Of a DNA stretch of 50,371 bases, positions 7,872 to 16,728 are shown in pieces. This DNA is from CAZUCE01 sp964619265 (GTDB lineage Bacteria; Planctomycetota; UBA1135; GCA-002686595). The stretch lies in contig CAZUCE010000030.1 in NCBI GenBank assembly GCA_964619265.1, positions 1-50,371 of the forward strand, in the 5' to 3' direction. How positions within the stretch are numbered: position 1 is the first letter of the stretch; the number at the start of each line of letters is the position of its first letter. The notes beneath the pieces were generated by a model. That model saw only the letters and a list, made by a program, of their open reading frames with translations. It ran no database searches and was not told where the DNA came from. Position numbers and translations under genes: made by a program.

Positions 7872-9435
7872 CATCGACGCGCTGAAAGCGCTCGTCGCGC
7901 AACATGTGGACCTGCTTGCTGAGCGCGACGCGAAAATTACTTCGCAACGCCTCGTGATCGAGCACCTGCGGCAGGTCGCTTTCGGCAAGAAGAGCGAGAA
8001 GCGCCTGCGGACCGATGTCTCGATCGAGGCTAACGGCCAAGGGCACCTCTTCCACGCGGAGCTGCTCATCGAAGCCGAGCGCACCGCAAAGGCGAAACAA
8101 GTCCAGGGCGACATCACGCTCGATCCGCCGAAGCGCCCGGCTGCCCGCAAGGGTCGTCGTGCGAAGTTTCCCGACCACCTCCCGCGCATCAAGACGCGCT
8201 ACGAACTCGAGGACGATACTTGCACCTGCACGCACTGCGGCGGTGCTCTCCACGAGATCGGAGAGGAGGCAACACGCGAGCTGGAGCGGCTCGAGGTGGC
8301 CGTGGTCCACGAGATCCGGCGAGTGAAGTACGCCTGCCGTCAGTGTGAGGACGGTTTCACGACCGCGCCGGGCCCCGACCGGGTGATTGAGAAGGGGCTT
8401 CTCGGTCCCGGATTCTTGGCCCATGTCGCGGTCGAGCGATTCGGCCAGCACTTGCCATACAACCGGCTCGAGAAGAAGTACGCCTCCGAGGGGCTCTCGC
8501 TCTCGCGCAGTGTCTTGGAGCGGTCGATGCGGACCCTGGCCGACCTGCTGAGGCCGATCCGTGAGCGGATGCTGGCCGAAATCGTAGCGGCGCCCGAGCT
8601 CTTCACCGACGACACGCCGGTGACGATCGCGCGACCACGCTCGGGAGCCGGGTCAAAGCAAGGTCGGGTGTGGATCTACCTCGATCGAGACGGACGCCAT
8701 GCCTACGACTTCACGGATTCGCGCAAGCGCGAGGGGCCGTCCGCGGTCTTGAGCGGCTATACGGGGGCAATCCACGCCGACGCCTACCCAGGCTATGACC
8801 ACCTCTTTCTGCCCGATGGCGCGACCGAGGTCGCGTGCTGGGCGCATGCACGGCGCAAATTCATCGACGCCGAGAGGAGCGAGTCCAAGCTGGCTGCCGA
8901 TGCGGTCGCGAGGATCGGCGAGCTGTACGCGATCGAGCGCACGGCGAACGATCGGGAGCTTGACGACAACGCACGACGAGAGCTGCGTCAGGAGTACTCG
9001 GTCCCAATTGCGGACGAGCTATTCGCGTGGATGGCCGCAACGCAACCGACGGTTTTGCCGAAGAGCCCGATGGGCGAAGCTCTGGCGTACACCCTGAAGC
9101 TCGAGCTCGCGCTACGTCGCTTCCTAGAGAACGGGCGGCTGTCGATCGACAACAACGCCGCGGAGCGAGCCTTGCGAGCGGTCGCCGTCGGGCGCAAGAA
9201 CTGGCTCTTTTTCCAGAACGAGGGCGGTGGCGAGACGGCCGTGGTGCTCCTTAGTTTGGTGATGACCGCGAAAGCTATCGGACTCGATCCGCGCGTCTAC
9301 CTGCGCGACGTCATGCTTCGCATTGCGCGCGAGGCTGACGTCGCAAAGCTCACGCCCCATGGCTGGCGAGAGCACTTCCAGGCCGAGGTCGAGGCCGAAC
9401 GCGACGCCGCTCTGGCGCAATTCGCCGTGGTGTAA
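7804..9435 (+). CDS. tnpC: IS66-family transposase TnpC
   Basis: A 543-residue DDE transposase of the usual IS66 length. In order: a coiled-coil N-terminus (about residues 15-60) ending in VAFGKKSEK, a Cys-based zinc finger (CTCTHCGG ... CRQC, about 140-180), and the DDE_Tnp_IS66 catalytic core. The catalytic acids are seen in LFTDDTPV, HADAYPGYD and NNAAERALRAVAVGRKNW. The C-terminal segment HGWREHF matches the family end. The ATG at 7804 overlaps the tnpB frame; ATG 7819 is an alternative. The gene is complete, but its partner genes are damaged. Confidence 0.93.
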   Translation: MSFVSMVVQVDAKNRQIDELPNDIDALKALVAQHVDLLAERDAKITSQRLVIEHLRQVAFGKKSEKRLRTDVSIEANGQGHLFHAELLIEAERTAKAKQVQGDITLDPPKRPAARKGRRAKFPDHLPRIKTRYELEDDTCTCTHCGGALHEIGEEATRELERLEVAVVHEIRRVKYACRQCEDGFTTAPGPDRVIEKGLLGPGFLAHVAVERFGQHLPYNRLEKKYASEGLSLSRSVLERSMRTLADLLRPIRERMLAEIVAAPELFTDDTPVTIARPRSGAGSKQGRVWIYLDRDGRHAYDFTDSRKREGPSAVLSGYTGAIHADAYPGYDHLFLPDGATEVACWAHARRKFIDAERSESKLAADAVARIGELYAIERTANDRELDDNARRELRQEYSVPIADELFAWMAATQPTVLPKSPMGEALAYTLKLELALRRFLENGRLSIDNNAAERALRAVAVGRKNWLFFQNEGGGETAVVLLSLVMTAKAIGLDPRVYLRDVMLRIAREADVAKLTPHGWREHFQAEVEAERDAALAQFAVV

Positions 9436-9497
9436 CCGTGCTCAGGCGCACGGCGCCTGCCCAGGCCCGGGCCGCGTGGGTTTCACGCGACAGTTAC

Positions 9498-9853
9498 GTA
9501 CGCCCAATTCCGTCCTTGCCTGGATGCAAAGTAAGGCGATCCTCGCAGACGGAACCCAACCCGGTCTCGCCGCAGCCTCCCGAACAGCTGTAGAAGCGCT
9601 CCTCGAAAGAGAACACAACCGAGCCCCATCCTGGGCGATCCCAGAACTCCCCGGCGACCGCCTGTGGCTGGCGGCGCGCGCGGCCCTGCACCGCGAGATC
9701 TCTGGCCTCGCCTGGTCCGAGATGAGCCAGCGACTGAACATCAGTCGCGCCGCACTAATCCGTGCCTACGAGAACCACAAGCGGCTCGTCCTAAGCGCCC
9801 CTTTCTACGCCAAACGAATCAGCGCGTTCGCCTCCGAACTGCTCAACGCCTAG
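9498..9853 (+). pseudogene. C-terminal remnant resembling a Y1 (REP-associated) transposase
   Basis: From the IS66 right end to the TAG at 9851-9853 the frame is open for about 117 codons but has no natural start. It contains QPGLAAASRTAVEALLE, then AALHREISGLAWSEMSQRLN and ISRAALIRAYENHKRL. The last two look like a helix-turn-helix with a following DNA-contact helix, such as the DnaA-like C-terminal domain found on some single-strand (Y1) transposases. The catalytic HUH part is absent, probably removed by IS66 insertion. The REP-like repeats right after the stop support the idea. It could also be another HTH protein; identification is tentative. Confidence 0.35.
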
Positions 9854-9868
9854 CTCACTCATATACCT

Positions 9869-9990
9869 GGCACCGTTTGTACGAGTACCGGCGAACTTGT
9901 GCCTGGCTCGGTACTGGTACTCTCATCAACTCCGAACAAGAGTGTACCGGCACCTTTCTGCTCGCAGGCAGTGCGGCAGGCACCTGACTC
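9869..9990 (+). repeat. REP-like repeat cluster, second copy plus extra units
   Basis: Bases 9869-9921 repeat the pattern at 2771-2819: CCTGGCACCG, then GTACCGGCGAACTTGTGCCTG, then GCTCGGTACT. Further TGCC/GGCA-rich pieces follow (GTACCGGCACC, GGCACCTGACTCGGCAC). The block fills the gap between the possible transposase remnant and the nucleotidyltransferase gene. Confidence 0.55.
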
Positions 9991-10012
9991 GGCACTCAAA
10001 ATAGATTGACAA

Positions 10013-11023
10013 TCAAACAACAATTGCGCGGTGAAGCTCTCGCCCTCCACCGAACCGCTGAACAAGCTCGAAAACAATTTTGGTAAATTCCCTTCCATCC
10101 CCTTTAACAGACTTAACTTCACCTTCATCCCTCTCCATCTGGTCGGTCAAAGCTGTTTTCCCCCTACCAGATCGCTCCAAAAAACCCATATACAGCGAGC
10201 CCAGGCGATCCACCTGTCCCGACACCCCTGGATCGAATCTCTTCAGCTCCTCAAGTCGCCCCAGGGGCTGAAGTCGCACAAAGGCAACCACATCCTCACG
10301 AGACACATGCGCAGGCTCGTCAGCGGTAAGCGCAAGGAGATACAGGAGAGCCGAAAAGCAACTCATACACCTCGGAATTCTCAATTTATAACTGCTATAG
10401 TGCCTCAATGCTAGCCCTCGCGCATCGCTCACATCCTGCTCGCGTAATTTCTTCCTCAGCCTCGACTCATGATTCAAGAGCAAAGTCCTCCAGTAACGAA
10501 CGATGTCATTCAACAAGACGACTGGGAGATAGTCGTCGGGATGCCGACCTTCGTTTAACCAGTAGGCGTCAATCACCCTGCCTAGCAGCTCCTCATAGGC
10601 CTCAGGGTTGATCAAGGGCTGACTCTCGAGCAGCAACAGCATCCGCTTGGTCAGCGCACCTTTCTCGTCGTCTAGCGGCTCACCCAAATGGCTCAAGAGG
10701 CTGGCAGCCCCCACAAGCCTCGCATACTCTCCGTCAGCATCCAATTCAGGAAGGCCAAGCTTGAGCAGCGTCGCCTTTAGGGCTCCCTCGATTGCCTCCG
10801 ACTGATCGGCTGTCGCACGACCATCAATATCAATAACATAGGGGTCAAGGTCGCTAGCTGGCCCCATGTCTCCTCGCCCAGCCGAGCCGGTTACATAGAT
10901 GGTCGTGCCCCCGCATAGGACCTCGGACCCAACAGCTTTAAGCTCTATGCGGAGAACATCACTTACTTCCCTCAGGACCGACTCCGTAAACGCTCGGCGT
11001 TGAGCTACAATATCCTCAGTCAT
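10013..11023 (-). CDS. Nucleotidyltransferase-fold protein
   Basis: A 336-residue cytoplasmic protein. Near the N-terminus it has the nucleotidyltransferase signature G-S-x-x-R-G-x-x-x-x-x-S-D-L-D (GSAGRGDMGPASDLD, residues 46-60; metal-binding Asp58 and Asp60) behind a beta-strand (TIYVT). The rest is helical, with a block around residues 180-215 (DDYLPVVLLNDIVRYWRTL) of the type seen in GlnD-like or DUF294-like transferases. The transferred nucleotide and acceptor (protein, tRNA, small molecule) cannot be read from sequence. Its ATG at 11023 overlaps the end of the exonuclease gene by 8 bp, so the two are coupled. GC is clearly lower than in the core genes. Residues GRGKTALTDQ near the C-terminus look loop-like but are not a proper P-loop. 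Confidence 0.7.
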   Translation of the reverse strand: MTEDIVAQRRAFTESVLREVSDVLRIELKAVGSEVLCGGTTIYVTGSAGRGDMGPASDLDPYVIDIDGRATADQSEAIEGALKATLLKLGLPELDADGEYARLVGAASLLSHLGEPLDDEKGALTKRMLLLLESQPLINPEAYEELLGRVIDAYWLNEGRHPDDYLPVVLLNDIVRYWRTLLLNHESRLRKKLREQDVSDARGLALRHYSSYKLRIPRCMSCFSALLYLLALTADEPAHVSREDVVAFVRLQPLGRLEELKRFDPGVSGQVDRLGSLYMGFLERSGRGKTALTDQMERDEGEVKSVKGDGREFTKIVFELVQRFGGGRELHRAIVV

Positions 11024-11666
11024 TTCTATCCCGAATTTGGCTCATTAGCTTCGCAAATATCTGTGCCTGAGAAATGGCGTCGTCAGCGGCATTATGGGTA
11101 TGGGCCTGCTCAGGCATCAACTCCTTAGGCAAACGCAACCGCCCTGCATTGGTCACTGGTATACCCTTCGAAAGAGCCACTGCTGTCTTCAAGTCAAACG
11201 CACGGGAGTGCTTAAACGGACAAGATCCGAGGTATTTCATGAAATACCAGTAGAGCCAAAGCCAGTCAAACCCAAGCGGGTAGGCGACCAAGACAGGCTC
11301 ACCGCCTGCGCATTTAGACCGGACCCAATCCGCCGCTTTGCGCATAACACCTGAGGGACAGGGACCTGACTTCACAAGTGCATCTCGATCAAGGCCATTC
11401 ACCGCTATTGCAGCTGGCTCAAAATCGTCCGAAATGGGCCTTATCTCCGAGTAAAAGTGCTCAGAGTATCCATCGGGCTCAATGTACCCCTTCGCGCCAA
11501 ACCGTCCGGCTGGGACCAATGCGAAGCTAAGCATCGAGAACGGTCCAGGGATTGGGCCGTCAGTCTCTACGTCAGCCGAAAAATACACATCGTTTCCAAA
11601 AGGGAAGACATCTTGTCCCCATCGAGCTCGTCCGGTCGATTTCGACATTTCGGCTTTACTACTCAC
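11016..11666 (-). CDS. DEDDh-type 3'-5' exonuclease (RNase T/DnaQ-like)
   Basis: A 216-residue nuclease with all five DEDDh positions visible: Exo I SADVETDG (Asp32, Glu34), Exo II YPLGFDWLWL (Asp134), and Exo III HTHNAADDAISQA (His191 and Asp196). It should trim single-stranded DNA or RNA from the 3' end. The GTG at 11666 gives the full length; the ATG at 11648 is a possible shorter start and keeps all motifs. There is no sign of a polymerase-clamp motif or extra domain. It is the first gene of a two-gene unit with the nucleotidyltransferase, sharing 8 bp. An enzyme that adds or transfers nucleotides next to one that removes them suggests RNA or tRNA end processing or a defence role. Confidence 0.8.
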   Translation of the reverse strand: MSSKAEMSKSTGRARWGQDVFPFGNDVYFSADVETDGPIPGPFSMLSFALVPAGRFGAKGYIEPDGYSEHFYSEIRPISDDFEPAAIAVNGLDRDALVKSGPCPSGVMRKAADWVRSKCAGGEPVLVAYPLGFDWLWLYWYFMKYLGSCPFKHSRAFDLKTAVALSKGIPVTNAGRLRLPKELMPEQAHTHNAADDAISQAQIFAKLMSQIRDRND

Positions 11667-11786
11667 TTACCCGTTCTGTGATCTTGATCTAAGTCCACTT
11701 ACTTTAGAAAACCGCTTCCTTGGGGCTGAACGCCCTTGCGTGGCAACAATCAGTGCAACGGCTACTCTTTGTTTTCCATTATCGCT

Positions 11787-12806
11787 TCAGAACGCCTCAT
11801 CAAACGCCACCTCCCCACTCACTGCCACCTGGTAGGCGCTGACGCGGCGCTCGAAGAAGTTGCTGAGTTCCTGGACATCTTGGAGGTCCATAAACGCGAA
11901 CGGGTTCTTGGAACCGAAGCGCGGCTCGAAGCCCAGGTTCCGTAGGCGCTGGTCGGCGACGAACTCTAGGTATTGGCGCATGTCGCGCTGCGAAAGCCCG
12001 GAGATTCCGCCGGAGAGGATGTCCTCGGCGAATTGCATCTCGCAGTCGACGGCTTCTTCGAGCATCTCGTGGACCTGGGCCTTGAAGGCATCGTTGACAA
12101 GGTCCGGCTCTTCGCGGCGGACGGTGTCGACGACCTGGAAGGCGAAGGCCATGTGGGCGGATTCGTCGCGGAAGACCCAGTTGGTGCCGGCGGCTAGGCC
12201 GTTGAGGAGGCCCTTGCTGCGCATGAAGTAGACGTAGGCGAAGGCCGCGAAGAAGAAGAGGCCTTCGATGCAGGCGGCGAAGCAGACCAGGTTGAGGAGG
12301 AAGCGGCGGCGGTCCTCTTTGGTTTGGCAGGACTCGAGGTCTTGGATCGAGTCGATCCACTTGAAGCAGAAGTCGCCCTTGGCCTGGATCGAGGGGATGT
12401 TGTGGATCGCTTGGAAGGCCTGTTCGCGCTCTTCGAGGTCGGGGATGTAGGTGTCCAGGAGGGTTAGGTAGAACTGGACGTGTAGGGCCTCCTCGTAGAG
12501 CTGGCGGCTGAGGTACATCCGCGCTTCGGGGGCGTTGATGTGCTTGTAGAGATTGAGGACCAGGTTGTTGGAGACGATCGAGTCGCCGGTGGCGAAGAAG
12601 GCTACGAGGCGGGCGACCAGGTGCTTTTCGGCGGGCGTGATGCGGTGCTCGAGGTCGACCAGGTCGGTGGAGAAGTCCACCTCTTCCACCGTCCAGGTGT
12701 TTTTGATCGCGTTGCGGTACATCTCGTAGAAGACCGGGTAGCGCATCGGCCGGAGCGTGAGGTCCATGCCGGGGTCGAGGAGGAGGGTGTTGCGCTCAGG
12801 GGTCAT
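11787..12806 (-). CDS. nrdB: Ribonucleotide reductase class I, small (radical) subunit
   Basis: A 339-residue R2 protein that houses the diiron-tyrosyl cofactor for making deoxyribonucleotides. The metal ligands are visible: Asp75 (FFATGDSIVSNN), Glu106 and His109 (YEEALHVQFY), Glu181 (ACIEGLFFF), Glu215 and His218 (RDESAHMAF). The radical Tyr113 stands four residues after His109, as in the classical enzyme, so this is a tyrosyl-radical type and not the Phe type of class Ic. It lies 311 bp downstream of nrdA on the same strand. It marks the start of uniformly high-GC, core-like sequence. Confidence 0.95.
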   Translation of the reverse strand: MTPERNTLLLDPGMDLTLRPMRYPVFYEMYRNAIKNTWTVEEVDFSTDLVDLEHRITPAEKHLVARLVAFFATGDSIVSNNLVLNLYKHINAPEARMYLSRQLYEEALHVQFYLTLLDTYIPDLEEREQAFQAIHNIPSIQAKGDFCFKWIDSIQDLESCQTKEDRRRFLLNLVCFAACIEGLFFFAAFAYVYFMRSKGLLNGLAAGTNWVFRDESAHMAFAFQVVDTVRREEPDLVNDAFKAQVHEMLEEAVDCEMQFAEDILSGGISGLSQRDMRQYLEFVADQRLRNLGFEPRFGSKNPFAFMDLQDVQELSNFFERRVSAYQVAVSGEVAFDEAF

Positions 12807-13117
12807 CTCGAAGGGTTGGGTCGGTGGTGGCTTCGTCGTCTGGTCAAGGGGCGAAGCTCGGGTCTAGGGCGACGGGGAGCTCGCGATGGAGGTTTGCGCT
12901 TTTAAGGAGCTTGGCTGGGTCGGAGCCCTTTGGGTTTCGGGGGGCTCTCTGGGAGGGTTCCATGGGCCGCGGGGTCCGGCGCCTGGCTATTCGCTCCAGA
13001 AGCCAGGGCTTTCCAAGGAAGCCTGGCAGAGGTCTAGAGCACCTCGAGGCGTGGAGACGCCGGCAACCTCCGGGGGGATCAGGGAAGGTTGCGGGGCCCC
13101 GGTATCCGTCTTGCGAG
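12807..13117 (-). other. nrdA-nrdB spacer without a gene
   Basis: A 311-bp spacer, unusually long for an nrdAB pair. I see no credible coding sequence, no clear hairpin with a T run and no riboswitch-like core. nrdB may have its own promoter here. Confidence 0.4.
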
Positions 13118-15589
13118 TCACTGGCAGGCTTCGCAGGACTCGGGGTTTTCGAGGCTGCAGGCGACGGCTTCGTCGTCGGTGACCTGCTCGGCCTGGGAAG
13201 CTCCGTCGGTTTGACGGATGCGGGTCGCGGGGCGCGAGCGCAGGTAGTAGGTCGTCTTGAGGCCCTTCTTCCACGCGTAGAGGTACATGGAGGAGAGCTT
13301 GCCGATGGTGGGCGTTTCCATGAACAGGTTCACCGACTGGCTCTGGTCGATGTAGGCGCCGCGGTCGGCGGCCATGTCGATCAGCGAGCGCATCGGGACT
13401 TCCCAGGCGGTGCGGTAGACGTCGCGGAAAGCCTGGGGCAGTTCTTCGATGTCTTGGACCGAGCCTTCGGCGCGCTTGATCTTGGTGCGGATGTCCTCGG
13501 TCCACAGGCCCTTCTGCTTCAGATCGCGAACGAGGTAGTTGTTGATCTGGAGGAAGTCGCCCGAGAGCGTTTCGCGCTTGAACAGGTTCGAGACCTGGGG
13601 CTCGATGCACTCGTAGCAGCCGGCGATCGAGGCGATGGTCGCCGTCGGGGCGATGGCGATCATCAAGGAGTTGCGCAGGCCGTGCTTCTTCATCCGCTCG
13701 CGCAGAGCGTTCCAGCGATCCATGTCGGCCGGCTGGACGCCCTCCCACAGCTCGAATTGGAAGTGCCCTTGAGCGGCGCGGGTTTGGTCAAAGGACGGGT
13801 GGGCGCCCGCCTTTTCAGCCAGGTCGACCGAGGTGGAGAGGGCGTTGTAGTAGATCTCCTCCTGACAGCGGCGGGAGATCTCGCGGGCTTCGGGGGAGTC
13901 GAAGGGCAGGTGCATCTGGAAGAAGATGTCCTGCAGCCCCATCAGGCCGAGGCCGACCGGCCGCCAGCGGCGGTTCGAGGACTGGGCCTCGGGGGTCGGG
14001 TAGTAGTTGATGTCGATGACGCGATCCAGGTACTTGATCGCGGTGCGAGCCACGGCGCCGATGGCGTCGTAGTCCACGAAGAACTCGCCGGTGTCGTCGT
14101 TTTGGCGGACGAATTTGCCGACGTTGATCGAGCCCAGATTGCAGACCGCGGTCTCGCCCTGACTGGTGACCTCGATGATCTCCGTGCACAGGTTGGACAG
14201 GTGCACCGTGTTGCCGGGCGCGCCGGTTTGGTTGCACTTGTTGTTCGAGTGGTCCTTGAAGGTCATCCACCCGTTGCCCGTCTGCGCGAGGGTGCGCATC
14301 ATGCGGCTGTAGAGCTCGCGGGCCGGGTACTGCTTCATGCCGAGGCCCTCGGCTTCGGCCTTTTCGTAGGCGGCTTCGAACTCGGCGCCGAACAGGTCGG
14401 TCAGGTGCGGGACGACCTTCGGGTCGAACAGCGTCCAGTCCTGGCCCGCTTCGACGCGCTTCATGAACAGGTCGGGGACCCAGTTGGCGAGATTCAGGTT
14501 GTGGGCGCGGCGCGCTTCGTCGCCGGTGTTCTCGCGCAACTCGAGGAACTCCTCGACGTCCCCGTGCCATGGCTCGAGGTAGACGCACGCGGCGCCCTTG
14601 CGGCGGCCGCCTTGGTTGACGGCGGCGACCGAGGAATCGAGGGTTTTGAGCCACGGCACGATGCCGTTGGAGTGGCCGTTGGTGCCGCGGATCAGCGAGC
14701 CCTTGGAGCGCACCCGGGTGTAGGCCACACCGATGCCTCCGGCAAACTTGGAGAGCTGCGCAATGTCGTTGTAGCGCTTGTAGATGCCCTCGAGATCATC
14801 CTCGGGTGAATCCAGCAGGTAGCAGGAGCTGAGCTGGGTGCGATCGCTCCCTGAGTTGAACAGGGTCGGCGAGCTGGGCAGGTAGCACAGCGAGCTGACC
14901 AGGTTGTAGAACTCGATCGCCTCGGTCGGATCTTCGGAGAGGCCGCAGGCCACGCGCATGAAGAAGTACTGGGGCGTCTCGATGACCAGGCGGGTCGTCG
15001 GATCCTTGAGCAGGTAACGGTCGTAGACCGTGCGCAGGCCGAAGTAGCCGAACAGGTTGATGCGCTGGGGCCGGATGGCGTCGTCCAGCTTGCGACGGTT
15101 GGCCTTGACGAACTCGAGCACCGACTTGCTGATCAGACCGGCCCGTTCGCCGTGCTTGATCGACTGGGAGAACGACTGAATGTCCTGCCCGCCCACCTCT
15201 TTGTCGATGTAGGTGCCGAGCAGGCGGGCTGCAAGCTGGCTGTACTGGGGCTCTTCGGCGATCAGCGACGCCGCGGTCTGGGTCGAGAGCCGGTCGAGCT
15301 CGGCCGTGGTGGCGCCGTCGTACAGACCCGAGATGGTGCGCGTCGCAACGCGCAGGGGATCGATCGCCTCAATGCCCTGGCCGCAGCGCTGGATGGCGCG
15401 GACGATCTTGTTCAGATCGACCGGTTCGAAGCTCCCGTTGCGTTTGACGACCCGCATCCCCACCGAAGGATCGGAGTCCAAGGGCGCCTGGCTCGACGAG
15501 CCCGACCCACTAGAGGTCTCGGGGGCCACGCGATCAGCGGCAGGCAATTCGTAGGCGAGGTCGGGACTCGAGTCGGAGGCGCTTTCCAT
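13118..15589 (-). CDS. nrdA: Ribonucleotide reductase class I, large (catalytic) subunit
   Basis: An 823-residue R1 protein. ATG 15589 is preferred over the in-frame TTG at 15601. An ATP-cone for dATP/ATP control occupies about residues 44-135 (MRVVKRNGSFEPVDLNKIV). The catalytic residues are all in place: Cys256 (SSCYLLDS), the thiyl-radical Cys468 and Glu470 (NLCTEIIE), and Cys483 (AVCNLGSIN). The radical-relay tyrosines sit in TTYYLRSR, and the shuttle cysteines Cys819 and Cys822 at the C-terminus (ESCEACQ). A 40-residue Ser/Pro-rich N-terminal extension precedes the cone. It pairs with NrdB downstream. Confidence 0.96.
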   Translation of the reverse strand: MESASDSSPDLAYELPAADRVAPETSSGSGSSSQAPLDSDPSVGMRVVKRNGSFEPVDLNKIVRAIQRCGQGIEAIDPLRVATRTISGLYDGATTAELDRLSTQTAASLIAEEPQYSQLAARLLGTYIDKEVGGQDIQSFSQSIKHGERAGLISKSVLEFVKANRRKLDDAIRPQRINLFGYFGLRTVYDRYLLKDPTTRLVIETPQYFFMRVACGLSEDPTEAIEFYNLVSSLCYLPSSPTLFNSGSDRTQLSSCYLLDSPEDDLEGIYKRYNDIAQLSKFAGGIGVAYTRVRSKGSLIRGTNGHSNGIVPWLKTLDSSVAAVNQGGRRKGAACVYLEPWHGDVEEFLELRENTGDEARRAHNLNLANWVPDLFMKRVEAGQDWTLFDPKVVPHLTDLFGAEFEAAYEKAEAEGLGMKQYPARELYSRMMRTLAQTGNGWMTFKDHSNNKCNQTGAPGNTVHLSNLCTEIIEVTSQGETAVCNLGSINVGKFVRQNDDTGEFFVDYDAIGAVARTAIKYLDRVIDINYYPTPEAQSSNRRWRPVGLGLMGLQDIFFQMHLPFDSPEAREISRRCQEEIYYNALSTSVDLAEKAGAHPSFDQTRAAQGHFQFELWEGVQPADMDRWNALRERMKKHGLRNSLMIAIAPTATIASIAGCYECIEPQVSNLFKRETLSGDFLQINNYLVRDLKQKGLWTEDIRTKIKRAEGSVQDIEELPQAFRDVYRTAWEVPMRSLIDMAADRGAYIDQSQSVNLFMETPTIGKLSSMYLYAWKKGLKTTYYLRSRPATRIRQTDGASQAEQVTDDEAVACSLENPESCEACQ

Positions 15590-15795
15590 GGGTCGGTGCA
15601 AATCGATGACAAAGCCAAAGGGCCGGCAGATGGCCCAGGCGTCAGCTGGTGGAGGGTCGGCTGAGGAGCGAAGAAAGGAGAGCGGCGGGCTTCCTCGCAG
15701 ATCGACGGAGCGAAGGGCGAAGCGCCGGCGGAGCAGAGCGGTCGGCTCTTTGGAAAAAGCCGCCCCGCACGACCAGAGCGGCCGGCGAGGCGGGG

Positions 15796-15838
15796 TCCGG
15801 AGGGTGTGATTCCGGACGGTGTGAATCCGGAGCGTGGG
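15796..15838. repeat. 15-bp tandem repeat, three units
   Basis: TCCGGA starts at 15796, 15811 and 15826, each followed by a variant of GGGTGTGAT (GGGTGTGAT, CGGTGTGAA, GCGTG). It lies about 207-250 bp upstream of the nrdA start and could be a regulator-binding array. Confidence 0.6.
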
Positions 15839-16638
15839 TCAGGCCCGAAAGGGTGGGAACCGGGAGCTGGAACGAGCCTGAAAGCAAGGCGTCATGGAAG
15901 CGGGAAAGGCCGGGGCCGGGGTGCGTCGCTGGCGAGCCGAAACCACCGGGGTTCCAGGCTCTTCGGGCGAGAGCACCTGGGCGTCACCCGCGGGGTTCGA
16001 GACCGGAGGACGGACTCGGTCGAAGGCGGCGATAAGGGAGGTCGATCCTTTCCCTGGGGATCGCCCTGGGCTCTCGGTGAAGGGCCAGGGGGCGATCCTT
16101 GGGTCCGGCTGGCCCAGGCGGAGTCCAGATGAGGATTCCTGGGAAGGCCTTGGGGTGGGATCGGCTCGACACCCACAACGTATGGGGGTCGCGGAGCGAG
16201 TGCACGCAAAATACAGGGGGTCTTGCCGAGGCTCCGAAGCTTGGGAAGGCGAACCGCGCGCAGGTCAAAGTTAGGGCGTCAGCGCGTTTCAGGCGTTCCG
16301 AAGTTGGCTCAGTTTGGGGCCGGGGAGGGCCCGACCAAAGAGCCTTGGCGGATTCTCGATGGAGGGCCGGCTCTCGGCCCATGGGGGGCGATTCAGGCTG
16401 GCCCGAACGCGCTCCGCCGATCGATCGAGGGAGCCACGACTCCCCCACCCCTCGCCCGTCTCCAACGCGCGGACCAGTCGGATCTACACCAGGCGGTTCC
16501 ATTCACGCGCAAGTGGCTGCCTCCGGTCCGCAGCGTCCGCCGCCATCCAAGCCTGCCAACCAACTGGCCACGGCTCCTGTTGCCGCTAGCTTCGCTCCAA
16601 GCGGGTGGTTCCCCCTCGGGGGCGCGCCGCTTCCTGCT

Positions 16639-16728
16639 GGTGCCGGCGCGCTTCCTGATGGTGCCGGCGCGATTCCTGATGGTGCCGGCGCGATTCCTGA
16701 TGGTGCCGGCGCGCTTCCTGATGGTGCC
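16639..16728. repeat. 21-bp tandem repeat, four and a part units
   Basis: The unit GGTGCCGGCGCGNTTCCTG plus AT begins at 16639, 16660, 16681, 16702 and, partly, 16723. N alternates C, A, A, C. Degenerate units continue on the left to about 16621. It ends 50 bp before the stop codon of the HAD fusion gene. The period is a multiple of three, which keeps frames open on both strands and creates false ORFs. Confidence 0.85.

Larger units (their letters stand above)
7623..9497 (+). mobile_element. IS66-family element, left side missing
   Basis: Contains the 3' end of tnpB and a complete tnpC. The right end is placed at 9497, because the sequence ends ...GCGACAGTTAC, the complement of GTAACTGTCGC; IS66 terminal repeats start with GTAA. 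tnpA, most of tnpB and the left terminal repeat have been replaced by element E. The element cannot move by itself, though its transposase may still act on other copies. Confidence 0.75.

Noticed and set aside
12824..14809. Long rightward open frame (661 codons) across nrdB/nrdA
   Set aside because: It is antisense to the strongly supported nrdA gene and has Val/Gly/Arg-rich noise composition; an effect of high GC.
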